A DNA stretch of 64,000 nucleotides, from assembly GCA_019638615.1 (NCBI GenBank), contig JAHBTL010000004.1, positions 124,001 through 188,000 on the forward strand, given 5' to 3'. Both the position numbers and the translations under genes were made by a program. The DNA is from Chitinophagaceae bacterium. GTDB lineage: Bacteria > Bacteroidota > Bacteroidia > Chitinophagales > Chitinophagaceae. The notes under the pieces are model-generated. The model was not told the origin of the DNA. It saw only the letters and a program-made list of their open reading frames with translations, and did no database searches. Positions 43,330 through 51,493 of this stretch are shown piece by piece (position 1 is the stretch's first letter; each line of letters opens with the position of its first letter).

Positions 43330-44799
43330 TCAGCCGGGCGGGCATTGCCCATTCACGACTTTAATATATTCCCTTGCCTTCAGCTCATCAATAAATGTAT
43401 GATATAAACCATCATATTTTTCACTCAGCGCTTTTTCCGGCGCCACCAGTTTTTCTGTTTGAACAAGCGCTTTTGTTGCAATCGAAAGCGAATTGAACCA
43501 GGTTTTCGAAGCGGCAACAATGGCAGCGCCTACCGCACCGCTTACATATTTCATTTTGTATACAGGCTTATTCATAACGGCGCTTCGTATGCGCAACCAA
43601 ACATCGCTGTTGCTGGCGCCACCTGCGGTAAATACATGATCTACGTTCTCACCCGATAACCTGCGGATCAGCTCATATGCATAACGTTCCACATAAGCAA
43701 CTCCTTCCATTTTTGCAGCAAATAATATTTCATCGGTGAGATTATCCGGCTGAAAACCTTTTGCGTGTGGAGCTATAAAAGGAAAGCGCTCTCCCTGCTG
43801 TAATAAAGGATATGCCATCTCTCCCGTAGGAATGAGCCCTGCGGCTGCAATATTGGCATCCTCAACACGGTCCGCAAATTCTCCGGCCACCCAGTCGGCA
43901 CCGATATTACCCGCACCGCCCGGCATCCAGTAGCCTTCAGGGTGACGATGATTATATATACGCCCTGCCGGATCCTCTACCGGCTGTTTTGTCACACCTT
44001 TTATTACCAGCGTAGTGCCGATGGTAGTATTCCATTGCCCCGGTTGCATAGCGCCGGAAGCTACCTGCGAAGCGCAACCGTCTGTAATGCCTGCCGTAAC
44101 CAAAATGTGTCCGGGCAGGCCGGTTTCCTTTGCGGCCTCTTTACTTATCTTACCGATAACGGTACCGGATGGCACTACCTGCTGCAGCCATTCTTTTTGT
44201 ATGCCCAGGTCTTTGCCGAGGTATTCCGGCCAACAAAGATTTGAAAGATCAAACCCTGTCTTCAAAACATTGGTATAATCTGTCGTATCAAAAACGCCTG
44301 ATAATTTACCGGTAATATAATCCGCGGCATGTATCCATAATTGTATTGTTGCGGCCTTAACTGGAAAATTTTCGGCAAACCATACTACTTTCGGCAAACC
44401 GCAGGAGCTGTTAAAACCGGTAAAGCCATGTTGCCCTGCTGCATGTGCCACACCTGCACAATGTTCTGCCTGTTTTGCGGAACGATTGTCGCTATACATA
44501 ATGGCATTGAATAAAGGCTGGTAATTTTTATCTAACGGTATTACCGTTCCTGATGTGGAAGATACCGCGACAGCAATAATATTTTTCTTTACAGATGTTT
44601 CCAGCTTTTGCATTACGCGCTTTATGCACAGCAGGCAAAGCTGCCACCATATCCCCGGATCCTGTTCCTGCCGCGATGAAGCGGTAAGTGTCATTGCTTC
44701 ATCTGCCGAAGCAATAATATCCCCGCTATTATCCAGCACTATTACCCGCATGCCCTGAGAACCCAGATCTATACCCATAAAACAGGCTTTCTCACTCAT
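43330..44799 (-). CDS. FGGY-family carbohydrate kinase (xylulokinase/gluconokinase-like)
   Basis: 489 residues. FGGY actin-like ATPase motifs: FMGIDLGSQGMRVIVLD at the N-terminus, AVAVSSTSGTVIPLD, the catalytic Asp region LVTAGITDGCASQVASGA, the phosphate-binding NTTIGTTLVIKG, and VFTAGGASNSDVWLRI near the C-terminus. The family phosphorylates sugars and polyols (xylulose, ribulose, gluconate, glycerol and others). The ATG overlaps the end of the second kinase gene by 8 bp, implying translational coupling. The last residues (VVNGQCPPG) are encoded by part of a repeated sequence, so the C-terminal tail may be recent. Confidence 0.9.
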   Translation of the reverse strand: MSEKACFMGIDLGSQGMRVIVLDNSGDIIASADEAMTLTASSRQEQDPGIWWQLCLLCIKRVMQKLETSVKKNIIAVAVSSTSGTVIPLDKNYQPLFNAIMYSDNRSAKQAEHCAGVAHAAGQHGFTGFNSSCGLPKVVWFAENFPVKAATIQLWIHAADYITGKLSGVFDTTDYTNVLKTGFDLSNLCWPEYLGKDLGIQKEWLQQVVPSGTVIGKISKEAAKETGLPGHILVTAGITDGCASQVASGAMQPGQWNTTIGTTLVIKGVTKQPVEDPAGRIYNHRHPEGYWMPGGAGNIGADWVAGEFADRVEDANIAAAGLIPTGEMAYPLLQQGERFPFIAPHAKGFQPDNLTDEILFAAKMEGVAYVERYAYELIRRLSGENVDHVFTAGGASNSDVWLRIRSAVMNKPVYKMKYVSGAVGAAIVAASKTWFNSLSIATKALVQTEKLVAPEKALSEKYDGLYHTFIDELKAREYIKVVNGQCPPG

Positions 44800-46240
44800 C
44801 CGATATTTTTTTTAAAGAGGAGCGGTTTTGCTTCCATTGCTGGTATAATGATATGTAATCACCTGTATTGTCAGAGGGAGCAACTGTTTCGATATTATTA
44901 TTTATTACTGCCGTGTGATCTGTAGCCTGGTTGCATAATATTGCCCCACCGGTTACCGATGCATGACGGAAATTGTCTTTGATCAGTATATTTTTCCTGG
45001 TCAGTGTAGCAATGAACTGTCTTAATTTTCTGCTTTCCATTCCGCCGCCGCAAACCCATATAGCGTCTTTGGTGTCCGGCGTTACCGAACAAAGGCTTTT
45101 ATAGTTTTCATAAATGCTGCAGGCAATATCCCATAAAGTAGCCCATACAAAATGAGCGCGGCTTAGCTCATGATTTACCGGTACATTGAAAATAAACCCG
45201 CCTCTTATCAAAGGATCTTTTTCATCTGCCAACAGGGAGCCTAATGCAGCCATGCACTGAAGATCTTTTTCATTTGCAAGCTCCTCTTCAATCACATCAT
45301 ATCCTTCATTGGGATAAAATATTTTTTTCAACCGCTGATAGTTCAATCCTGTAACCCCGGCATTGGCTTCAAGCATGAAATAACCATCTGTTACATGTCT
45401 TCCTGTCCAGGTTCTTTGGGCTGCATCCATAATATAGTGATCCACTAATTTTATGATAGGCGTTGTGGTTCCCGACACGATCACCACATCATCCTTCGCG
45501 GCATTGGTGCTCAATGCAGCCAGTTGTGTGTCAGCACCGCCAACCACCACCTTAACTGCAGGTGATATGGAAAGCCCGCCGGCTATATCTTTTTTAACAG
45601 TGCCCAGCACAGTTCCGGCTTCGGTTAAAGGCGGCAGAATATGATTATCTAATCCAAATGCTTTTATAAGCGCCGTTGACCATTGCTTACCTGCTACATC
45701 ATATAACAGGGTTTCAGATGCCTGCGAATGCTCATAGTGCGGTATGCCGCAAAACATATACTCGATCCAATCGCTGATGCTGAGTATGGCATTAACCTTG
45801 ATATCGGTATACACTTTTTGAAACCCAACAATCTTTAATGCAGAGAATAATGAAGTAGGATAGCGGCCTGTCTTCTGGTACATATCGTCTTTATCCTTTA
45901 TCATATTTTCCCATTGCCTTCCCCTGTGGTCAATATTGGGCATTCCTATAACGGACGCTCCTTTGTCGCTGATCACCACAATGCCTTCACGCTGGCTGGT
46001 GGCTGTTATCGCCTGTATGGTTATATCACCGGCCTGGCTCAATGCAGCTTTACACAAAGCAATAATGCGCTGCCATGTTTCCCGGGGTTTAAAATAAATG
46101 GAATCGGCATAATGCTCATCCCGGTGATAAACTATATCTTCCCTGGCTGTGCCAAGCAATTCACCCGAAACGGACACGACTGCAGACCGCAGGTTACCGG
46201 TACCAAAATCAATGATTATATATGCATCTTTATTTGCCAT
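44792..46240 (-). CDS. FGGY-family carbohydrate kinase, LsrK (autoinducer-2 kinase)-like
   Basis: 482 residues from the ATG at 46240; the frame is open 66 bp further upstream. Motifs: IIIDFGTGNLRSAVVS, ITATSQREGIVVISD, VVVGGADTQLAALSTNA with the catalytic Asp, VIVSGTTTPIIKL, and IWVCGGGMESRKLRQF. The N-terminal GTGNLRSAV and DSIYFKPRETWQRI text recalls the AI-2 kinase LsrK branch more than xylulokinase. Without the other Lsr genes an AI-2 role is unlikely, and another linear polyol or ketose is a better guess. It overlaps the dehydrogenase gene by 11 bp at its start and the first kinase gene by 8 bp at its end. Confidence 0.88.
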   Translation of the reverse strand: MANKDAYIIIDFGTGNLRSAVVSVSGELLGTAREDIVYHRDEHYADSIYFKPRETWQRIIALCKAALSQAGDITIQAITATSQREGIVVISDKGASVIGMPNIDHRGRQWENMIKDKDDMYQKTGRYPTSLFSALKIVGFQKVYTDIKVNAILSISDWIEYMFCGIPHYEHSQASETLLYDVAGKQWSTALIKAFGLDNHILPPLTEAGTVLGTVKKDIAGGLSISPAVKVVVGGADTQLAALSTNAAKDDVVIVSGTTTPIIKLVDHYIMDAAQRTWTGRHVTDGYFMLEANAGVTGLNYQRLKKIFYPNEGYDVIEEELANEKDLQCMAALGSLLADEKDPLIRGGFIFNVPVNHELSRAHFVWATLWDIACSIYENYKSLCSVTPDTKDAIWVCGGGMESRKLRQFIATLTRKNILIKDNFRHASVTGGAILCNQATDHTAVINNNIETVAPSDNTGDYISLYQQWKQNRSSLKKISDE

Positions 46241-47222
46241 ACCTGTGATTTGTGAAATCCAAAGCATCAGAAAGTTGTTCCTTTTTCCATTGCAGCAATT
46301 TTGCATTGAGTATCTCCACGTGATGGTCTTCTACTTCGTGTGTGGCGCCTGCGGTATGCGGCGTTGCCAGAACATTCGGATGATCAATCAGGCGGTAATC
46401 TGTTTCGTCCGGCGGTTCATTGTCAAAAACATCCAGGATCGCCCCCCTGATGGCATTGTGCACAATAACATCCAGCAGGTCGTTCCTGTTAACTACCGAA
46501 GCCCTTGCCGTATTCACAAAAATAGCATCAGGTTTCATGCGCCTTAACAAACTTTTATTTATCATTCCCTTTGTAGTATCATTCACTGGCAGATGTATGG
46601 AAACGATATCGCTTTTCTCAAATACTTCTTCCAGTGTAACCTGCTCATATTCCGTGAAAGGATCTTTAAGATAGGGATCGTAATATTTAATATGGCAGGG
46701 GAATGCCTTTAATATTGTCGCAGTGTATTGACCGACTGCTCCAAACCCAACCATGCCTACCGTCTTCCCTGCCAGCTCATTGCCTTTGAACTGGAGATAA
46801 GATGCATGAGCTCCCTTTTGCCAGTTGCGCCCTCTTAACCAATCGGTACTGGGTATTACCTGTCTTAAAAAGATGATCACATTAGCGATCAGCATTTCTG
46901 CCACGGCCTGTGCATTGCGGGCCGGCGTATGAAATACCGGTATGTTTAGTTCCTTTGCTGTTGCGAGATCCACATTGGAAGGCGTACCCCTGCAAACACC
47001 TATAAATTTCAGGTGCGGGTGCTTTTTGATGACTGATGCGCTTACTTCATCATGCTCTGTGATAAGCGCATCGGCCTTTGATTCATCCAGCAAGCTGTTC
47101 AGTTCTTCCGAAGTGTAAGCGCTTCCTTTTTCCTTCCAGACTTTATAGATCACATTTCCAAAGGCTTTCTTTAATGCTGTTCTTCCATTATCGTTATAAG
47201 GCGCCGTAATAAGAATATTCAT
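46230..47222 (-). CDS. D-isomer-specific 2-hydroxyacid dehydrogenase (SerA/PdxB-like)
   Basis: 330 residues. The NAD-binding domain carries VGMVGFGAVGQYTATILKAF. Catalytic residues are in the usual order: Arg in FVNTARASVVNRNDL, Glu in DVFDNEPPDETDY, and His in PNVLATPHTAGATHEV. These enzymes reduce or oxidise 2-keto/2-hydroxy acids such as phosphoglycerate, glycerate or erythronate phosphate. Being between a polyol transporter and two kinases, it probably handles an acid derived from the imported compound. It starts 29 bp after the transporter gene and overlaps the next kinase gene by 11 bp. Confidence 0.92.
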   Translation of the reverse strand: MNILITAPYNDNGRTALKKAFGNVIYKVWKEKGSAYTSEELNSLLDESKADALITEHDEVSASVIKKHPHLKFIGVCRGTPSNVDLATAKELNIPVFHTPARNAQAVAEMLIANVIIFLRQVIPSTDWLRGRNWQKGAHASYLQFKGNELAGKTVGMVGFGAVGQYTATILKAFPCHIKYYDPYLKDPFTEYEQVTLEEVFEKSDIVSIHLPVNDTTKGMINKSLLRRMKPDAIFVNTARASVVNRNDLLDVIVHNAIRGAILDVFDNEPPDETDYRLIDHPNVLATPHTAGATHEVEDHHVEILNAKLLQWKKEQLSDALDFTNHRYGK

Positions 47223-47251
47223 AAATTGTATTCAATTTTATATATCAACCA

Positions 47252-48511
47252 TTAACCGTTCACTGCCACCTGCATGGCGGGCTTTGTTTCGGGCAGTGAG
47301 ATAAACCTCGTAAGTATAGCGCTGATAAAATAAAGGACTGCCAGGATCCAAACCACTCCTGAATCTCCCAAGGGGCCAATAAATATCCTTACGATTGCCG
47401 GACCTGCAAATACGGCCAGCCCCGCTCCCAGGTTCAGGATAGCCATTGCGGCGCCTTTGTCTTTTTGCACAAGAGAGGGCACCAAAGCAGACAATGGAAC
47501 ATAGCCTGCCAGCAGCGCTCCCCATAACACCCCGCATAACAAAACCATGGAGAAGCTGCCATTAAAAATTTGCGGAGAATAATAAAATAATAAAGTGGTA
47601 AGCCCACAGCCTAATCCTCCAAACAAAGATACCGTGTTCCGCCATCCTAATTTATCTCCCACAAAACCGAATATCAGGTTGAAGGCGATGTTGGCGGTAA
47701 AGATCGTTCCCCATATCTGCAGCCACTGGGTGGTGGAGAAGCCGTATTTTTCCATATACAAAGGCATAAAAACAGGGAAAGCAAATTGCGCCGTAGTATT
47801 TATCACCCGAACAATACCGCCAAGTAAAACCTTGGGTTCTTTTTTGGCAATGATCAGCCCGTTTGCCAGCTCCTGCAGCTTACTGGTTTTAAGATTGCTT
47901 CTCCGGAAAGTATCCCGGTTAAGGATCAAAGCAAATACAGCGCCTACCAGCACCCAGAAAATAGAGCTCCATAAGGTATTAATATAATTGAGCGCATGAA
48001 TGGCCCAGCTTGAATAGTATGCGCCGAAAACATTCAATCCTCCCGTAAATACAAACCAGAACCAGCCCACCGCTGCACCAAGCTTTTCTTTGGGAGTGCG
48101 GTACGTTACCCATACTAAAAAAGAATAGGCAAACAACGGATAACCAAATCCGCGCAAGGCATAAGTAACCAGCATCATACCGTAATTCAGATCAGTTAAA
48201 CCATAACCCACAAAACCAACAGTTCCGATTATATAAAATAATACGCCCAGCCACATTGTTTTTTTAACGCCTAAAGCTTCAGCCAGTACACCCGAAAACC
48301 AGGAAGAAATGGCGATAGTAACACCATATACCGTAAACAGTGTTGCCGATTGCTGGATCGTCATTCCCCTGTCAATCAAATAAGAGCTTAACCATCCCTG
48401 TTCCACTCCATCGCCCATCATAAAGATCAATATACCCAGGTAACCCCATGCGAGGTTCTTGGGTAACCTGATTGTATTAAAAATGCCAGAAGAACCTACA
48501 TTTTTTTCCAT
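47252..48511 (-). CDS. MFS transporter, RbtT/DalT/CsbX-type (polyol/organic acid)
   Basis: 419 residues with 12 predicted membrane helices. The N-terminal region, NLAWGYLGILIFMMGDGVEQGW then SSYLIDRGMTIQQSATLFTVYG, and the loop GVLAEALGVKKTMWLGV resemble the ribitol/D-arabinitol transporter group (RbtT, DalT, CsbX). The assignment is from memory of that family. As the first gene of the minus-strand catabolic operon it is divergent from the DeoR regulator, with a palindrome in between that could be the operator. A TATTTTTG box at 48536-48529 lies 18 bp before the start. The likely substrate is a polyol, sugar acid or similar. Confidence 0.88.
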   Translation of the reverse strand: MEKNVGSSGIFNTIRLPKNLAWGYLGILIFMMGDGVEQGWLSSYLIDRGMTIQQSATLFTVYGVTIAISSWFSGVLAEALGVKKTMWLGVLFYIIGTVGFVGYGLTDLNYGMMLVTYALRGFGYPLFAYSFLVWVTYRTPKEKLGAAVGWFWFVFTGGLNVFGAYYSSWAIHALNYINTLWSSIFWVLVGAVFALILNRDTFRRSNLKTSKLQELANGLIIAKKEPKVLLGGIVRVINTTAQFAFPVFMPLYMEKYGFSTTQWLQIWGTIFTANIAFNLIFGFVGDKLGWRNTVSLFGGLGCGLTTLLFYYSPQIFNGSFSMVLLCGVLWGALLAGYVPLSALVPSLVQKDKGAAMAILNLGAGLAVFAGPAIVRIFIGPLGDSGVVWILAVLYFISAILTRFISLPETKPAMQVAVNG

Positions 48512-48528
48512 ATGGCAATATATTTAAA

Positions 48529-48536
48529 CAAAAATA
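48529..48536 (-). promoter_or_regulatory. Bacteroidota -7 box of the transporter operon
   Basis: On the minus strand TATTTTTG matches the TAnnTTTG consensus, 18 bp before the transporter ATG. No good -33 TTG is seen at the right distance, as expected if an activator or repressor site shapes the promoter. Confidence 0.45.
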
Positions 48537-48562
48537 AAGTAAATTAAATATTTTTTAAAATT

Positions 48563-48588
48563 AAAAATGATGAAAATTCATCAATTTT
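48563..48588. promoter_or_regulatory. Palindromic operator candidate for the DeoR regulator
   Basis: AAAA-n-TGATGAA-AA-TTCATCA-n-TTTT forms arms of 12 bases with one mismatch. It is centred between the divergent transporter and deoR genes and lies 27 bp upstream of the transporter -7 box. Position and symmetry fit a repressor site controlling both directions. Confidence 0.5.
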
Positions 48589-48691
48589 ATACGTGTATTT
48601 CAAATCAGAGGCATTACCTGAGCGTTTTGTTTTGGTAACCGGTATTTTCTGCATATAGCTTTTATACATTTTTATATTTATTTTTATTAAA

Positions 48692-49462
48692 ATGGCAACA
48701 CGAACAATTACCGAAAGACACGAATACATTTTAAATAAGATCAGCAAGAAGGGTAAGCTGAATATTGATGATCTGGCCAGAGAGATGAAAGTTTCAGGTG
48801 TAACCATAAGGAAAGATTTAAAATTGCTGGAAGAAAAAAACCTGTTGTTCAGAACGAAGCGCGGTGCATCCATCAGCAATCCGTATGCAGGAGACAGGCC
48901 GCTCAATGAAAAGGAGTTTATCAATATTGATGAAAAAAAGAAAATTGCAAAAGCAGCTATTGACCTGATCAAAAATGCGGATTCCATTATGATTGGTTCC
49001 GGAACAACTGCTTTTGCATTAGCAACAGTCTTACATCCTTCAAAAAAGATCACGGTTATAACACCAGCCCTTAAAGTTGGGTTAGAACTAAGCAACAGGA
49101 ACAATGTTGAAGTATTGCAATTAGGCGGAGTGATCAGACCCAACTCATCTTCGGTTGCAGGAGGGTATGCATTGCAGGTACTTGAAACCATTTCATGTGA
49201 ACTTCTTTTTTTAGGTGTTGATGGTATTGAGCCTGATTACGGGGCTACTATTTCCAACCTCACTGAAGCCACCCTGAACAGGAGAATGATCGAAACCGCA
49301 CAAACACTGATCTTACTGGCAGACAGCTCCAAATTCAACAGGAGAGGTGTGGCTAAAATATGTTCCATGGAACAAGTTGATTATATCATCACCGATGATA
49401 AAATACCCACTCACCTCATAAACCAATTTGAAGATAAGGGCGTTAAGATCATTATAAGTTAA
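48692..49462 (+). CDS. DeoR/GlpR-family transcriptional regulator
   Basis: 256 residues. The N-terminal winged helix is ITERHEYILNKISKKGKLNID through VSGVTIRKDLKLLEEKNLLFRT (in part), the DeoR signature. The sensor domain has IMIGSGTTAFALATVL and ISNLTEATLNRRMI, which bind a sugar phosphate in this family. It is divergent from the transporter/dehydrogenase/kinase operon and probably represses it until a phosphorylated intermediate appears. Its stop codon shares bases with the stop of the opposing phosphatase-type gene: the TTAA at 49459-49462 ends both. Confidence 0.93.
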   Translation: MATRTITERHEYILNKISKKGKLNIDDLAREMKVSGVTIRKDLKLLEEKNLLFRTKRGASISNPYAGDRPLNEKEFINIDEKKKIAKAAIDLIKNADSIMIGSGTTAFALATVLHPSKKITVITPALKVGLELSNRNNVEVLQLGGVIRPNSSSVAGGYALQVLETISCELLFLGVDGIEPDYGATISNLTEATLNRRMIETAQTLILLADSSKFNRRGVAKICSMEQVDYIITDDKIPTHLINQFEDKGVKIIIS

Positions 49463-50340
49463 AAAGTCAGCAAAGAAGTAACAGGTAAGTGATCAGAAGG
49501 ATAACGGTTATCGTTATATGTATCCGACAATACCTTATAGTCTTCTACCTGAAAATGACGTGACAGGAAAATATAATCAATCCGGTTTACGGGCTGTCCC
49601 TGGAAAACACCACCGGACATATTGGTGTTCTCTACTCCTTCTCTTGGTTTTTTTGTTATATCATACGCATCCAATAATACTTTTTTAATTGCTATTATCT
49701 GCGGCGTTTCTACTGTAGAATTAAAGTCGCCGGTACAAATAAGCGGGGCATCGCCCGCAATTTCTTTTACTTTCCGGGCCATCAAAGGACCGGATGCTTC
49801 CTTGGCTGTTTTTAAGCGCCAGTAAAAATGAGCATTAAAAAAATAGAATGATTTACCTGTTTTTTTTGCTTTGAATTTTACCCACTGACAAATGCGCTGA
49901 TCGTTGGCATCCCAGCCAATGCTGGGAACATCGGGCGTTTCGCTGAGCCAGAATACACCGGTGTCCAACACCTCAAAAAGAGATGTGCGATAAAAGATCG
50001 CGCAGTTGTGATTCACTTTAGTTCCGCCGTACCGATGCGCAACATAACTAAATCCGGGCATTACGCTTTTTAAGTCTTCTAACTGGTTGTCGTATCCTTC
50101 CTGCGTCCCTATTAAATCAAACTTATGAGATACGATCAGCTTTGCCAAAGGGCCTTTTCGCAAATCCCAACCGTTCCCTGACAGCTCATCGGCATCAGCA
50201 CGATACCGTATGTTGTACGATGCCACCCTAAATTGATTATCTGCTATAGCTGAATCTGCAGGCAAAGGTTGTTTACTATCGCTACAATTCCACAAAAAAA
50301 AGGATAAAGCCCAAAACAGCAACGTGGTTATTTGCATCAT
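49459..50340 (-). CDS. Endonuclease/exonuclease/phosphatase family hydrolase, probable lipoprotein
   Basis: 293 residues. The leader (TLLFWALSFFLWNC) ends in a possible lipobox Cys. EEP motifs in order: FRVASYNIRYR, DLIGTQEG with the metal Glu, YFFNAHFYWR, LICTGDFNST, INRIDYIFLSRH-like text and YPSDHLPVTS with the catalytic His. EEP enzymes cleave phosphoester bonds in nucleic acids, inositol phosphates and sphingolipids. Exported and encoded last in a SusCD operon with a metallophosphoesterase, it more likely acts on small phosphorylated nutrients. It ends head-on against deoR, sharing stop-codon bases. ATG doublet at the start; the first is used. Confidence 0.9.
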   Translation of the reverse strand: MMQITTLLFWALSFFLWNCSDSKQPLPADSAIADNQFRVASYNIRYRADADELSGNGWDLRKGPLAKLIVSHKFDLIGTQEGYDNQLEDLKSVMPGFSYVAHRYGGTKVNHNCAIFYRTSLFEVLDTGVFWLSETPDVPSIGWDANDQRICQWVKFKAKKTGKSFYFFNAHFYWRLKTAKEASGPLMARKVKEIAGDAPLICTGDFNSTVETPQIIAIKKVLLDAYDITKKPREGVENTNMSGGVFQGQPVNRIDYIFLSRHFQVEDYKVLSDTYNDNRYPSDHLPVTSLLTF

Positions 50341-50376
50341 ATAATATTTACGACCGGTTAATTGGTTATTGATGTA

Positions 50377-51354
50377 CTATAACTGTATTCTCCTGGCAGA
50401 TACACTGGTAAGAGAGGGATACTCCCAATCAACCGGTTTCATGCCCATATCATAAGGGGATAGCCCTTTCCAGCTTGTTTTTTTACCTTCTATGATCAGT
50501 CTTCCATTTTCGCTGATCTCTACATACGCCCATATCGGATCTTCGTAGTAAGCCATATTGCGGAGGAGCGGGTATTTTTCGTAATGCGTTGCGGGTAAGG
50601 ATGTATTGTTGTAAGCCTTGCCCAGCCAGCGGTAAGTAGCACTGTTTACCTGGACATAATGAATACCGTTTATTTGGTTGTAATAATCCAGGTGATGATG
50701 ACCGGAGAACACTGCTTTCACTTTTAGGTGCCCGGCCTTCTTATTGCAATTTTGCAGGAGAAGCCTTACGGATTCCCTGTTTGCAACGCCATTGTGGTCC
50801 AGCCCCTGGTGGCAGAATACGATACAGGGCAACGCTGTGGCATTGATATCATTTTCCAGCCAGCCTAACTGGTCTTCATTAAAATAGGAAGGATACCTGG
50901 CATCAGGAGTTGATGGGTTTTTCCCGTTACCGTCCAGCACAATAAAATGATAACCTTTTATGTCAAAGCTATAATAGTTCGCAGGCATTTTAAAAAACCG
51001 AACGATCTGGTCAAGCGTACTTTGCTGGTCAAACTCGTGATTACCTATAACATGGTATTTGCTTCCCGGGAACTGGCTCCAGATATCCATTATCACTTTA
51101 TTCTCGTCCTTTGGTACACAAAAGTCACCCAGTTGCAATATAAAATCCGGTTTCTTTTGGTTCATTGACTGAATAAAGGCCCTGAGACGATCCGGCGCGT
51201 CGAATGAAAAGTCCTGGTGCAGATCACTGATGATACCAAAGCTGATTTGTTTACGGCCGGCAGCAGGTGCTCTGTTCCCTGCCTTTAACCCGGCAGGTAG
51301 AATGCCTCCGGCGGCGCCCAGTGCAACTGTTTTTAAAAAATCATTTCTTTTCAT
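50377..51354 (-). CDS. Exported metallophosphoesterase (calcineurin-like)
   Basis: 325 residues. The leader MKRNDFLKTVALGAAGGIL is Tat- or Sec-like. Metal ligands are in the order expected for the calcineurin fold: SFGIISDLHQDF, LQLGDFCVP, YHVIGNHEFDQ, IVFCHQGLDH and AVFSGHHHLDYY. The enzyme hydrolyses phosphomonoesters or diesters in the periplasm. It lies 139 bp after the SusD gene and 36 bp before the EEP hydrolase gene, all on the minus strand, so a phosphorylated compound is the likely substrate of this SusCD system. The exact substrate cannot be read from the sequence. Confidence 0.92.
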   Translation of the reverse strand: MKRNDFLKTVALGAAGGILPAGLKAGNRAPAAGRKQISFGIISDLHQDFSFDAPDRLRAFIQSMNQKKPDFILQLGDFCVPKDENKVIMDIWSQFPGSKYHVIGNHEFDQQSTLDQIVRFFKMPANYYSFDIKGYHFIVLDGNGKNPSTPDARYPSYFNEDQLGWLENDINATALPCIVFCHQGLDHNGVANRESVRLLLQNCNKKAGHLKVKAVFSGHHHLDYYNQINGIHYVQVNSATYRWLGKAYNNTSLPATHYEKYPLLRNMAYYEDPIWAYVEISENGRLIIEGKKTSWKGLSPYDMGMKPVDWEYPSLTSVSARRIQL

Positions 51355-51393
51355 AGTTTTTCCAAAATGCTGTTAAGGGCGGATAGTGAAAGT

Positions 51394-51466
51394 CATCAAA
51401 CCATAAATCACAAACCATAAACCTAACTTGTAACCTGAAACTTTTCACTACAAAATACAAACAATA
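51394..51466. repeat. Degenerate word-repeat tract
   Basis: CATAAATCACAAACCATAAACC, TAACTTGTAACCTG and CTACAAAATACAAAC (in part) continue the word family seen in five other gaps. It lies inside the operon, between the SusD and metallophosphoesterase genes. Confidence 0.65.
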
Positions 51467-51493
51467 TTTTAATTGACTCAACACCAACAAGGC

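Noticed and set aside
44792..46240. Autoinducer-2 kinase LsrK
   Set aside because: Only the kinase branch looks similar. No lsrA-D, lsrB, lsrF, lsrG or lsrR homologue is present, so quorum-signal processing is not supported.
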